Source: Fonticula alba (taxonomy: Eukaryota; Opisthokonta; Rotosphaerida; Fonticulaceae). Taken from it: a DNA stretch of 26,458 bases. Positions 1 through 11,144 of the stretch are shown here, piece by piece; the first letter of the stretch is position 1, and the number at the start of each line of letters is the position of its first letter. The stretch lies in assembly GCF_000388065.1 (NCBI RefSeq), contig NW_009242979.1:777051-803508 (forward strand). The letters are read 5' to 3'. The translations under genes were made by a program, and so were the position numbers. The notes beneath the pieces were generated by a model, which was not told the DNA's origin, did no database searches, and was given only the letters and a program-made list of their open reading frames with translations.

Positions 1-698
1 GGGGGGGGGATCTTCACGCTGAGGGAGGCATGGCAGGCAGTACGGCAGCCACGACACTGGGCGACCCACTCGGCCAGTGTGCTCCTCTTGCCGGTAAAAA
101 AGGCGGGGGGGGGGCGGCGGGAAAGGCTGGGGTCATCCCCCCTCGGGGATGCCCTACCCAACCCCACCGGTCCGGGGGGAGGGATATGAACAACAAACCA
201 GCCCGGATCCGGGACTGGTCTTCGGGCCGTGCGCCAGGCCGACCGACTGAATTCCCCCGACAGCTGGCCTGGCCGGGCTCTCAAATGCACCCGAGCGCGG
301 TCGCAGCGGTTAGGCCCCCGCTGTGTCTGTCTCTGCGTCTCCGTATTTTGGTCCCCCCTCCCCGTGCGTGTGCTTGTGTGCTTGTGTGCTTGTGCGAGGA
401 GGTTGCGGGAAGGTCTCCCGAGTGGCGCGGCGAGGTGTCTTTGGCCGAGGCTTGCTTTTCCTCCCGGCGCCTTTTTGGCAGCCCCGGCCGCACAGCCAGG
501 CCACGCCGCTCGCTGGCACCCCTTCCTCTTGCCCGCGCCTCCTCTCTTTTGTTTCTCCTCCCCTCCCCATTTGCCATCCACCCCATCCGCCGGGAGACGC
601 CATCCTCCTCCGTTTGTTCCTCCCCTTGCCTCGCTGCCCCTGGTGTCCGCTCGCGCCCCCACCCCGGGACGCGCCGACTCCCGCCGCCGTAGCCCACC
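1..698. other. Region upstream of the MTMR9-like gene, no gene called
   Basis: Several overlapping frames are open here, but all are proline/arginine/serine-rich and show no recognisable family, as expected of GC-rich DNA with few stops. A G run lies near 104-113. The last 300 bases are pyrimidine-rich on the plus strand and lead into the start codon at 699, so they probably hold the promoter and 5' leader. A partial minus-strand gene leaving the window cannot be excluded. Confidence 0.4.
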
Positions 699-1982
699 AT
701 GGAGCTGCAGGAGCTCATCCCCCAGTCGCAGATTCGCTGCTCCCTCACGCATGCCTTCGGCCGGCCGCCGCAGCGTGACTCAACTCTCCTCTTTCACCCG
801 CACACCTTCTGGGTCTATCGGTCAGACACCGATGTGGAAGTGGTGCGGTTGCCCCTCTTCTTTCTGTCTGCCCCCCTCTGTCACATCATCTTTGTCCTTC
901 TCTCGCCCGCTCCTTTCCCATGCTTTCGACCGGGTCCCGAGCGAGCACCCCTCTTCTGACCTCGATGTCGTCTGTCCCGGTCGCAGTACTCCTACAAACT
1001 TGTGAGTTCGCTGCATGTGGCGCGCCTGCCCCGCACCCCGGCGTCCAAGCGCTCGGCCGATCCCCCGGCCCCGGCCCCGGGAACACAAGTCCCCGCCGTG
1101 GAGAAGCTCTTTGTCTACTTTAAGACATTCCACACGTTGGCTGTGGTGCCGCTGCTCCCCGGCGACATGGCCCTCATCGTGCGGACCCTCTCAACCATGA
1201 GTGCGATCGGTGCGCCCCCTCCCCCCCCCCCCCCCCCCTTCCTTTCTCCTCGCCGCATGTGGGCCGGGGTCCAGCTCCCCGTGCGCCGCTGGCTTCTTCC
1301 TCATCGCCCCCTCGCGTCAAAAACACAAAGTCCACTGTCCTTCATGCCCCCCTCCCCCCTCCCTCCTACTCACGCCGCGGCTCCCGGGTCTACAGCTGTT
1401 CCCCGGCTCCTGCCTGCTTTTGACTTCCGGATCGAGTCGATCCTCCTGCCGACCGACATTGCCGAGCTCTCGAATGTTGAGCCCTTGACCTCCGGCCCCA
1501 GCATGGCCCCTCTGGACCAGAGCTTCAATCCCTTCGCCACGCCTTCCAGTTCGACCGCCTCGCTGTTGGCCGGCGGGGCCCCCTCCTCCCCCTCCTCGTC
1601 TTCCTCCTCCTCGTTGGCCACCTCCGCCGGGCGGCCATTGTCCTCGTTGGCCGACTGGTGTGGCTTTGGGTCCGGGCTTGGACGTCCGATTATCCCCCTG
1701 TCCGCCGAGACCTCGCCCTCTATCCTGTCCGGGGAGGCATGGTGTGCGGCATTGCTCCGGCGTTGGGGCGTGTCAGCCCGGTCGCTGGAGATCACCTCGC
1801 AGAACTACGACTTCTCCGTGTGCAAATCCTACCCCCGGTCCTTCATCACCCCGGGCGGGTTGAAGTGCGACCTGCGCACCATCGCTTCCCTCTGTACCGG
1901 CGGGCGATTGCCGATTTTGGCGTACTTCCGGCCGGATCGGCCGATGCCCACGCCCGGCGGCGGCGGACACCCCGCTGCCGCT

Positions 1983-2018
<36 letters not shown>

Positions 2019-3118
2019 ACCACCGCCGGGCCCACCACCGGCATCGCTGTCTATCGCTCGGGCATGTTTTTGCGCAATGCTCGGTGCCTTACCATCGACG
2101 TGTTTTTCCGCGAACTGGGCCGTGCTCTTGGAACTGAGGACGCCCTTTCGGTGATCGTGGACCCCCGGTCACCCAACAATGCCGGCGGTTTCTACGCCAA
2201 TGCCGCGACACATGGCGGCCCGGAGCGCAACTTTCACATTTTCTTCGCCGGCCTGGAAACCTCGCAGGGGCTGCGGCCGGTCTTTGCGCGGATGCTCGGT
2301 GGTACGTTCTTCGACACGCGCGGGCGCATGCGTGGGTGGTGCATGTCCATGCATGGTCCCTTTCATTCGCCATTGGTTCAAATGGCTTGCCAGTCGAACT
2401 AATCCCCCCCCCCCCCCCCCCACCCCTGCCGGGTTGCATGCTGCCAGCTCTCAATGGCCCTGACAAGGGAATGGCCGCCTTCCATACGGACATCCTGCCC
2501 TGGTTGACGCAGGTTCAGAATGTCCTGGCTTCGGTGCGCCGGCTGTCGGACTTCATCCTGACCGGCAGCCTGGGTGCCTTGTTGGATACGCGCATCCCTT
2601 CCAGCGGGTCTGCCCTGCCTGCGACCGGCGGGGCCGCCCCCGGCCAGCGCTTCCTCCTGGTGCAAGACGCCGATGATGGGTCGGATCTGGCTTCATTGTT
2701 GGTGTCCCTGGTGAAGGTCATTGTGGATCCGCACTACCGGACCCTGGGCGGCCTGCGAGACTTGATCGATGAGGATTGGTGTTCCTTCGGGTTCCGGTTC
2801 TCGGACCGCTGCGGCCAGCTGCCGGCCGCCGGGCAGACGGACATCTACGCCGTCGGCGCCGGGTCTGTGCCGGCCGCCGCGCCGGCCGCCAGCGGGGGAG
2901 CCACCGACGTGCATGAGACCCTCGGCGCGGTGCCCCCCTCGCCGATCCTGGTCCTCTTCGTAGAGTGCCTGCTGCGCGTGATGTCTGAGCTGCCACGCTC
3001 CTTCGAGTACAATGAGCTGGCTGTTCTGTCGCTCTTCGATGCCATGCACTCATGTCAGTTCGGTGCGTATGCTTCGTCTGCCTTTCCCTTTGGCTCCTCC
3101 CTCCCTCTCCCCCACTCT

Positions 3119-3149
<31 letters not shown>

Positions 3150-4129
3150 GCTTCCTCTTCGATTTTGTCTGCTTTCCTTCTCCCCCGCTCTTTCCTCCTC
3201 AACCTTCTCCGGGCACAGCCACCATTTGGCACGCTCGCCGCCCCACATGTCCAGGCCACTGACATCTCTGATCCCCATTGCGTTGTGCCACCACACAGGC
3301 AATTTCATTCTCAACAACGAGTTCTCCCGGTCCCGCGCCAACGCCACTCCCAGTCTGCAGGGTCTCCCCTCGGGCGGGGTTGGCATCGGCTCGCTGAGTT
3401 CCGGCTCGGTGGGATCTTTCTCGGCGGCTGGGCTTCACTTTGCCTCTTCACACGCCAGCCCATCGGCCCGGTCGGTCAGCATCCATTCATCGGAGCCCGC
3501 CCTGCCGGTGGTGGACAACGAGCTTCGGGTGCTGGAGGCTGTGCAGACTCCCAGCTTCTGGACCTACTATCGGGCCCCCTCCAGCCAGCGACGCTTCACC
3601 AATCGCTTCTACTCGGGGAAGATCCACCCCGGCCCGCTGCCGGTTTTCCCCGTCTCCCGGGACATCGGATCCATCCTGATGGGCTTCTACAGCCCGTCAT
3701 GGTCACGGCATGCCGGGGGGACAATCGCCCGGCTGGCAGGCATCCGGCCACTGGCCCTGGCCTCGGTCGGCCAACCGACCGTCATCCGTTCGGACCTTCG
3801 TGCACACCAGGACTTCTCTCCCGGCGTGGATAGTCGTTACTCGCAGCTGGGCGCGCGCCTGCAAGAGTGCGTGAGCCTCTTTCTTTCCCCCTCCCTCCCT
3901 CCCTCCCTCCCTCCCTCCCTCCCCTCCTCTCTCTCTCTCTCTCTCTCTCTCCCTCCTCCCCTCTTTCCCCGTGTGCTGTCTCTTCTGCACCGGCCCTCTC
4001 CGTCTTTCTTCGCTGACTCACGCGCTCCCTGTTTTCAGGCTCCGGAAGCAAATCAGCGAGCTGAAGGCCCAGCAGGCAGCCACCCTTGATCCGCCGGCAT
4101 TAGAGGGGGATGGCGCTGAGGTTGCCTAG
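699..4129 (+). CDS. MTMR9: Myotubularin-related protein, MTMR9-like catalytically dead pseudophosphatase
   Basis: Proposed join 699-842, 987-1200, 1396-2301, 2448-3062, 3299-3866, 4039-4129 (845 residues). The start has a good context (CCACCATGG), and the N-terminus MELQELI resembles MTMR9. The first ~140 residues match the PH-GRAM domain, ending in DFRIESILLP. The phosphatase-like domain follows: SYPRSF, SLLVSLVKVIVDPHYRTL, WCSFGFRFSDRC, RSFEYNEL, FGNFILNNE. The P-loop that reads HCSDGWDRT in active members is D495-A-D-D-G-S-D-L502-A here. The catalytic Cys is therefore Ala496 and the Arg is Leu502, so no phosphatase activity is expected. In animals MTMR9 binds and stimulates active MTMR6/7/8; the C-terminal helix (LQELRKQISELKAQQ, about 813-828) fits such coiled-coil pairing. 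Exon 3 has Ser-, Ala- and Thr-rich inserts. The donor of intron 3 could instead be 2332, adding ten residues in phase. Family call is strong; exact splice sites are less certain. Confidence 0.88.
3123..3150 (+). repeat. CT microsatellite in MTMR9-like intron 4
   Basis: A TC/CT dinucleotide run lies on the coding strand of the intron spanning 3063-3298. It takes the place of the C run seen in other introns of this gene. Confidence 0.85.
3889..3950 (+). repeat. CCCT and CT tandem repeats in MTMR9-like intron 5
   Basis: Eight or so CCCT units are followed by a CT run inside the intron 3867-4038, ending before the TTTTCAG acceptor. Pure pyrimidine on the coding strand. Confidence 0.85.
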
Positions 4130-4720
4130 CAGTTGGTCACTGGCCATCTTGTCCTTTTGCCCCCGTGTCTCCCCCGCTCCCCTGGTCTCTCCTGTCTCCC
4201 ATCCCGTCCTCGCCCTGTCTTTTTTTGTTCGCCTGTTTGTCTCCCCTTTTCAAGGTCACCATTCCCCGAGTTTTGAGGGATGGCCTTGGGTCGGGGCCGA
4301 GTTGGGGCGGCCGCGAAACGCGCGCACACGCAAAAGTGTGCACGCGTGTTCGCACACAGAATGTGCCTGCGCCAGAGCAATATACCATCCGTTGGCAGTC
4401 GCCGTATTGCTCCGCGAGTTGCCGCCAGTGGAGAGGTGCCTGGAGCTGGGGCACGCGCGGGGGGGGGGGGGAGGGCGCAGCATGTTTCGAAAACACCACG
4501 ATCTACCACCGCAAACGATCTGGTTTCTGCCGGCACAGGAGCCGGGGGCGGCGCGGCTGGCGGCGGGGGGGGATGGGCCGAGCCGTGGCTGTCAAGAGCC
4601 ACTTGGACGCGGTGTGCGGTCTCCTCCTGTCTCTCCCTGCTTTGTGTGAGAAGGGGTTACTTCCGGCGTGTGCGGGGCGCCGCACTGATCGAGAGCGGCA
4701 TCTGCGACAGCACGGCTGGG

Positions 4721-4794
<74 letters not shown>

Positions 4795-5170
4795 TGGGGC
4801 CAGATCGCGGCTCGGTCCTCCCTCGGCTTGTCCCGCTGCCTGTCTTTCGTGTCCCCGGGCGGGGGCTTCTTGTTGTGGAGAGGTGCCTGATCCCGAAGCA
4901 AGAATCTGGCATGCATCATCCCTGTCTGTTTCACCGCCGGCCGCCCTGTCCCTTGCGTCTTTCGGCAACAGACGTGCATGCGCGCCCATTGCTCGCACTG
5001 TCCCCTCCTGCCTCTCTCCCCCTCTCTCCATCCCCCCCCCCCCTCTCTCTCCCTCTCTCCATCCCCCCTCTCTTTCTTTCTCCTTGTGCCCTCCCTGCTC
5101 GCAGTGCCCGACAAGGTACCGCTCCGGCCCTCTCCGCTTGGATGGGCATCGAGCCTTTTGACGGAGAGGC
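4130..5170. other. Spacer between MTMR9-like and PRIMPOL genes, no gene called
   Basis: This holds the 3' end of the MTMR9-like transcript and the 5' leader of PRIMPOL. Visible elements are a 13-base G run (4459-4471), a long TC microsatellite (about 4726-4792) and a C/CT-rich stretch (about 5010-5100) ending in GCTCGCAG at 5097-5104. That end looks like an acceptor, so a 5'-UTR intron of PRIMPOL is possible. The frames open here give only low-complexity translations. Confidence 0.5.
4726..4792 (+). repeat. TC microsatellite
   Basis: TGTCTC units grade into more than 25 uninterrupted TC units upstream of PRIMPOL. Length is likely variable between individuals or assemblies. Confidence 0.9.
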
Positions 5171-8081
5171 ATGACCAGTGGAGATACTCCTGGCAACCGG
5201 AAGGCCACCGCCCTGAGCGAAGGATCCTTCTATGGCACACACCCAAGCACGGTGCCCGGTAACCCTGGACCCGGGGGCACGGGTGATCCGCTACAAATAG
5301 GCGATCCTATTCGCAAAGCGCACCATGCGCGGCTTCTTTCGTCAGTGGAACGGTCTCAGTACGTGCTGGCTTCCCCTCCGCTCTCCTCCCCGCGGTTCCC
5401 TCGGAGGGCCTTTCACCCTTCGGCCGTCTGGATAGTCCGTCTGCCTTTTCCGCCCCCCCCCCCCCCCCCTGTTCTTGTCTCACACCCACTCCTCGTCCTG
5501 GTGGGAGGGGGCCCCTCCTCAGGCGTAGCTGGTTCATGCTACAGAGCTTCCGTTTGCAAGAGGCCGTGGCTTTCTACGAGGACCATTGCTCATACCACCA
5601 CCACGAGGCGGGCACCCGACACACCATCCTCCGGCAGCCGGTCGGCTCGCGGCCCGTACGTACCCCCGATGACCCTGCCGGCGGCCGACCGCACGCGGCT
5701 GGCGTCCGGGTAGAAGATCACCCAGCTGGGGCTCCCTGTCGAAGCCCTCTGCTGTTGCTCATGGCCGAGGAGCCAGGCTTCCCCGCCGGCGCGGATGCTT
5801 CCCCCTCGCGAGGCAAACGCGGCCGCATGGATGACAGCCCCTCTCGGCGCTCGGCCACCAAACGCGTGTATTATGTGGCCTGTGCCTCGGCCTTCTGGCT
5901 GGGTGGCCTGCTGTACGTGCATTCGAGGCAGGGCCTACGGCACGTCGGCACCGTGGATGAGGCACCAGACTGACCCGCGCGGCCTTCCTCATGTTGCTCC
6001 TTGCTTACGCCCAGGGCTCGGGCTGACTTGTCACGGCATTTTTATGAATGGATTCCATCCGGTGCGTCGAGACATGTTGGCGCTTCGCGCCAGTCCTTCT
6101 GCCCCCCCCCCCCCCCCATGGCACTTGTCTGTCCCCTCCCATCACCCGCACGGGCTATGCGACCGGCCTCTCACCGGCCTTTTCTCACCGGCCTTTCCCC
6201 TGTCCCGACATAGATGGCTTTTGTCGACTGTACTTCGACATCGAGTTTAGCCAGTCCAAGAACCCCCATATCGATGGCCCTGCCGCCGTCCGACGTCTGA
6301 AAGCAGTGCGTCTGCCTCGCTCTCGGCCTGGGCAAATCACGGGGCCCCCTTTCTGACCGCTCTCCTCCGTGGGAAAGTACATTGTCTGGATGTTGAACCG
6401 CCTGTATGGACCGGTGGCCCACGAGTCGATGTTCGTGCACTTGGAGTCGCGGGTGCGCACATGCCCCGACTGTGCGTCGTCCCTGGATCGGCCTCCCGAT
6501 CCGCAGGTCGATCTGTGCCCCGGCTGCCAAGTGGCCCGGGAGCAAAATGACAAGTTCTCTTGCCATCTGCTGCTGGATGTTCCCGGGACGGCGTGGCGGG
6601 ACTGCTCACTGGCCCAAGGCTGTGGGGGGTTTGTTCGATGGCTGCTGGCCGGCTTGAAGGACGCCCTGGATGTGTACCACGCGGTGGAGGGCCTTCAGGA
6701 TGTCAGCCAGCCGACCGATGGCGAGCCGCCGGCCGGCCGAGGAATGGCCGCCGACATGGCCGCCGACATGGCCACCGAGTGCGGGCTCCCATCCACCACT
6801 CCGGACCCCGGAGGCCAGCATGCCTACGAAGTACTCCGGCGGCAAATTGCCCGAGTGGGCGGCGCCTCGGCCGGCCGGGGAATCCCCTTTTCGGCGGACT
6901 TGCGGGACGCCCTTTTGTGGGCCCCGCTGGCGCGGGACCTGACAGTGCGCGAGCGCGATCCCCTCCCCGGGCTGGGGTGCGACATGACCGGGCACACTTT
7001 CCTGATAGACATGGCGGTATACCGGCGGAATGGCATCTTCCGGACGTACCTATCCTCGAAGCTCCAAAAGCCGGCGGTGTTGCTGTCGGCCGAGGCTCCG
7101 GCCGGGGCCCGGCCAGATTGGCATCTCTTTCGCCGGTCGCTGGTGTCGCTGGTTTCGGTCCCCACGCCGGAGGGCGGCATGGCCTTCCGATCGGGCCTGG
7201 CATTGGCGCAGGAGGCCCGGGCATGTGCCCCGAGCCTGGGCCAGGCCCAGCCGACCTGTCCTCGCTGTCAATGGCGCACGGTGGTCCCCTTGCCAGACGG
7301 CCGGAAGGTGGACATCCTGAAAGCCCCGGGCGAGGCCTCCCTTCGGGACTGTGGGCAGCTGTGCCTCGAGCATGCGGCCGCCGATCACTGGCCATTGACC
7401 CTGCCCTCGGGGTCGCTCAACACGCGCCCGGTGATCCCGACGCCCGAGTGTGCGCGCTACCACAGGAAGCGGGAGAGGGGGGGGGGGGGCAGGGGGATGG
7501 TGGTGGTGGCGATGGTGGCGACGTCGAGATGTTCCCCTGCTCGCGCTGCCGCACCTCCTGCTAGTGGCACATCCTCATGGCCATTTCGCCGGCTGCTTCT
7601 GACCCCTTCACACCGTGGGTTGGCGCTCTAGCAATGGCCGCCCTGTCGGCGAATGTCCTCCTGGATGTGGAGTTTGCCGGGGACGAGCATGCCGATGGGG
7701 CTTCCCTGTCCCGGCAGGAGGCTCTGGTGCGCACGTTCACGGTCTACTTGGATCCTCAGCGCCGGGAATTCCGGGACTTCTTTCGGATCAACTCCATGTG
7801 TCTGCCGGGTAACCGGCCGCCGCATGGCACTGGGCAGGGCGGGGAGACCGCGGCTCCGGAGGCGTTTGTGGAACAGCTGCGCGAATTGGGCTTCCACCAT
7901 TTCATCGAGAGCCTCTGTGCTCGGCATGCTCGGGCCACCGGCAGCGCCGGCGATGCGGGTTTCCGCCTGCGGTCCATCCAGGTGTACCCCTCACGAAGTA
8001 TGTCCTCTTGCATGCCCTCCCGCCAGCCCCGAGGGGGGCCGCCGGTCAGTCGGCCAGGTGCCGCTGAAATCAGATGACTGA

Positions 8082-8118
<37 letters not shown>

Positions 8119-8475
8119 GGTTTGGCCGCCCGACCGGCCTTTCGCCTTCCGCCCCCCTCCCTCGAAGTCGGGCTCTTCCGAATCAATATCACCCCAATGC
8201 CGCCCTGCCTGCAGCGGGGGCGGTGTCACCAGTCGAATGCCGTCTACTACCTGGCGGATTTCACGGCTGGTCGGGTTTCCCAACGCTGCTACGACCAGGA
8301 TTGCATTGCCGAGGTCCAGGCCGGCCAGGGGACTGGCGATGCAGCCCTCCGCGGCTGGGCCCGGGGCTGGAGGGGCTCTGAAAGCATCCCCGATGAGGTT
8401 GTGCCCCCCTCGGTGGAGCTTGCGTACCTGCCCGGCGACCGGGCTCTCGGGGAAAACACACACCCAACACACTAG
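5171..8475 (+). CDS. PRIMPOL: PRIMPOL, primase-polymerase of the AEP superfamily
   Basis: Proposed join 5171-5358, 5523-5912, 6015-6061, 6214-6305, 6378-7449, 7632-7997, 8168-8475 (820 residues). The family reprimes DNA synthesis ahead of stalled forks in nucleus and mitochondria. Motif I is FDIEF (D217, E219), motif II is KFSCHL (S300, H302) and motif III is LIDMAVYRRN (D450), so the catalytic set is intact. SWFMLQSFRLQEAVAF matches the N-terminal helix, and RHFYEWIP then LYFDIEF match across two introns. The C-terminal zinc knuckle is C732, H739, C759, C764, with the same 7/20/5 spacing as human PRIMPOL. After it, SIPDEVV (791-797) resembles the RPA-binding motif EIPDELI. An extra CPDC-x14-CPGC (C268, C271, C286, C289) sits inside the core. 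The intron near 7450-7631 is the weakest join; 7431-7564 is an alternative. A 13-base G run at 7477-7489 lies inside it. The start codon is the first ATG of the open frame and is not conserved. Confidence 0.9.
8084..8116 (+). repeat. TC microsatellite in PRIMPOL intron 6
   Basis: A CT run lies within the intron 7998-8167, about 50 bases before the proposed acceptor at 8166-8167. Confidence 0.85.
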
Positions 8476-9322
8476 GATGTCTGGGCTCCTCTTTTTTCTT
8501 TTTTTTGGAAAGAGCCGATGACATTCGCACCCTGTGTGGGCATGACACACTGGGAGGGTGGCAGGAGCGCGCGCGCGTGCGCGCGAGCTCAGGCCGACTC
8601 TTCCGTGAAATCTATCCGACGATACCGACCTGAGGCGCGAATAAACATGGCAACGTCCGCCTTCCCGCAAAATAAAAGTTCTGCCACTCCTGACTGAAGC
8701 CAAGAGCAGCCTGCATCCCTGTGTGTGATGTTCTCCGGGGCGTGTATACTACTCAGTGGGTCCCACGCCAATCGAACCTCGGATGGTAGAATAATTAAAA
8801 ACCTCTAGCTGTGTGTCCCCGCAACGTTGTCCCGCCTTAGGCCGGCCCCCGGACACGGGGCCCGCGGGACAGTTAGCCGTCCAGCGGGCCGGCCATCAGC
8901 ATCGTCGGCCGCCTCCACACCCTGTGGCGGCTAGCCCACAACTGACCGAGAAATTTAGCTTCCAAGGCCGAGCAGCACCCGCGGCGAGGCTCGGGCCCAG
9001 CTCGGTTAAGCACATGAGACGTGCACAAATCACATGGGGGAGCACAATAGCGCCTGATCAATCCGAAGGCCTGCGCCGAGTCATCCCGTCTCTGGCACAC
9101 CACAGCCCATGGTCGTGCTTCGACAGAGGGGGGGGGCGTGTTTGGTGCCGACGACAAGGGCTACCAGGCTGACCTCGGCGACCGTCGATCAAGCACATGC
9201 CGCATCATCTCCCACCCTCTCTTCCCTTCGGCTTTGCCCCCCCCCCCCCCCCCTCCTCCCCTCCCCCTTGATCCCTTGCTTTCTGTTTCCCCCTTTCCCT
9301 CGGTAAGTCTGCCCCGTGCGTG
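8476..9322. other. Spacer between PRIMPOL and the Sel1 gene; polyadenylation signals and a GC-rich hairpin
   Basis: Two AATAAA hexamers (8640-8645 and 8671-8676) follow the PRIMPOL stop and are the likely polyadenylation signals. From about 8810 to 9130 the sequence has no microsatellites and is compositionally unlike the other spacers. It contains a paired block: GGCCGGCCC at 8840-8848 with GGGCCGGCC at 8886-8894. An 18-base C run (9237-9254) then leads to the start codon at 9323 and may belong to the 5' leader. No protein gene or tRNA is recognised. Confidence 0.5.
8640..8676 (+). promoter_or_regulatory. Probable polyadenylation signals of PRIMPOL
   Basis: AATAAA occurs at 8640-8645 and again at 8671-8676, about 165-200 bases after the stop codon, in otherwise GC-rich DNA. 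The role is inferred from position and hexamer only. Confidence 0.45.
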
Positions 9323-10817
9323 ATGCTCGGCCTCCTTGGTGCCTCTCGGAGCGCGGCCGCCGCTTGGCGTCTGCCGACCCAGGTCGCGGTGGCAGCGGCT
9401 GTCGGTCCGATGCCCGGGCGAATGTTTGCCAGCCAGTCTGGCGGCAAGACGCCCACGACACCCACCCCCAGCACCCCTGCTCCTCCGAAGGATTTCATGA
9501 AGGCCATCTCCGAGTTGCCGGATCCGAAGTTGGATTACACCCACCAGGCAGATCCGGCGCCGGCAGCCAAGGACGGCCTGGTGGGGCGCCTGTTCCGGCC
9601 GTCCCCCCCGAAGGCCCCTTTGCACCCGAGCAAGCTTGCGCCCAGCACGTCGGCCCTGCACCGGTACCTGGCCAGGAATGAGGAGGAGCTGAATATCTTT
9701 CTGCGCCGGGCGCCGGAGCAGGAAGTCCGGCCAGTGGGGCCGCCGCCTCCGCGTGTGGCCCGGGCCATGCGCAATGCCCACCGGTTCATCGCGCCGGATG
9801 TCCTGCGCCAAGCCGAGCAGGAGTACAACGAGACGCGCTTTCTCATGTCCTACCAGGGCCTGGACGAGGACAACCTGATGGTCATCCTCCGGCACTTGGA
9901 GACGGCCGCCTCGCTGGGACACGTGCAGGCGTGCTATGAGCTGGGGTTCCTGATGTCGCGCGGCATCGCCGACTTGGACCGGAATATCTACCAGTGCGTG
10001 TGTGGACTGGCCCTGCTTCTAGCTCTTGCGCTCTCCACGGTCTTCCCCCCCCCCCCCCCCTCCCCCCGGCCCCTCTCTTGGCCTGACCTTTTCCATTTCG
10101 ACCTAGGTCCAATCACTTTCTGCATCATGCCGCCGAGGCCGGGCACCCGGATGCCATGTTCCTCCTGGCGATGACCATGCGTGGGACCCTGGAGCGCACG
10201 GTGGCCCGCGACCACCAGGAGTACCTGGACTTGCTGGGTCGGCTTGTTGACGAATTCAACTACCCCCCGGCCAACATCATGTTGTCGAACGCCTACATGG
10301 CCGGCGATATTGTCCCGCTGGACATCGGCCGCGCGGCTGAGCATGTCCGCCTGGCATTGATCGGCGACTCGATCGAGGATGGCGGCAAGGGGCCCCTCCC
10401 GGAGGCCAACCTCCTCTATGCCATGTACCTCGTCCGCTATGGGGGTACGTGTGGGTTATGCATATTGACGCAGTCGCTTTTTTTTTCTCCCTCTCTGCGC
10501 GCCTCCCCAGGCCTCCCCTCTTGCATGCCTCTTTTGGTCTCGCCTCTCATTTGCACATTTCAATCTCACCCTATTGTTGTTGCCCTCTTCCTCCTCCCGC
10601 CCCCCCCCCCTCCCCCTTGGCAGATCAAACTCGCCCGGATCTCAGCTTCCGTGAGCGTATTGCCATGGCCTCGAGCCTTGCCGGCCGGGCAGCCTCCTTC
10701 ACCAATCCCTTCCTCTTCAATGAGGAATTGCTCACCGTGGCCAATATCTGGTACTACTGCCTGTCGGATCTCGACGCCTGGCTGGAGTCGGTGAGCGATG
10801 GCAGCGCATTCGAGTGA
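9323..10817 (+). CDS. Sel1-like repeat protein, probably mitochondrial
   Basis: Proposed join 9323-9993, 10107-10444, 10624-10817 (400 residues). Both introns have C runs (10045-10060, 10600-10610), GTGCGT or GTACGT donors and in-phase joins. The N-terminus (MLGLLGASRSAAAAWRL, on to about residue 37 ending GRMFASQS) is rich in Ala, Arg and Ser and has no acidic residue, as in matrix presequences. A Pro/Ala-rich linker follows. From about residue 190, helical pairs of Sel1 type appear: ILRHLETAASLGHVQACYEL, HHAAEAGHPDAMFLLAMTM, and a third around PPANIMLSNAYMAGD. Sel1 repeats are protein-binding solenoids, so a role as an assembly or adaptor factor is likely. I cannot name an ortholog. The join across the first intron restores a canonical repeat, which supports it. 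Confidence 0.78.
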
Positions 10818-11000
10818 GCGTGCAGTCTGCGCATTCGGCTGATACCCTCCTTTTTTCAATTATAGACAGATCACTTCCCTTTCTGCATGTGGTGTGTGTG
10901 TGTGTGTGTGTGTGAAGGTGGGGAGGGGGGGGCGGGTATGTGCGCGAGAGAAAGGATACTCATCTTTCTCTATCTTTTTCTGTCTTTCCCTCTTTCTCTG

Positions 11001-11031
<31 letters not shown>

Positions 11032-11144
11032 TGTCCTTTTGGCTCACGAACACTTCCCCAGAACATGTGTGGCGTCGCATCTGGGATGTGCTTTCGTTGT
11101 GGCGGTGACTCAGGGGGGGGCGGGCAGACGAGATCGCAAGGGCG

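Noticed and set aside
4280-5161. Plus-strand open frame of 293 codons between MTMR9-like and PRIMPOL
   Set aside because: Its length comes from a TC microsatellite and GC-rich DNA; translation is low-complexity Ser-Leu and Arg-Gly.
8760-8790. tRNA-like T-loop (GGTTCGATT on the minus strand)
   Set aside because: The flanking five bases do not pair as a T stem, and no acceptor or D arm is found at the right distance.
8886-8990. Minus-strand CTCGGCCTT...GCTAA resembling the U2 snRNA 5' end
   Set aside because: The branch-site recognition sequence GTAGTA and the Sm site are absent downstream, so the likeness is short and probably chance.
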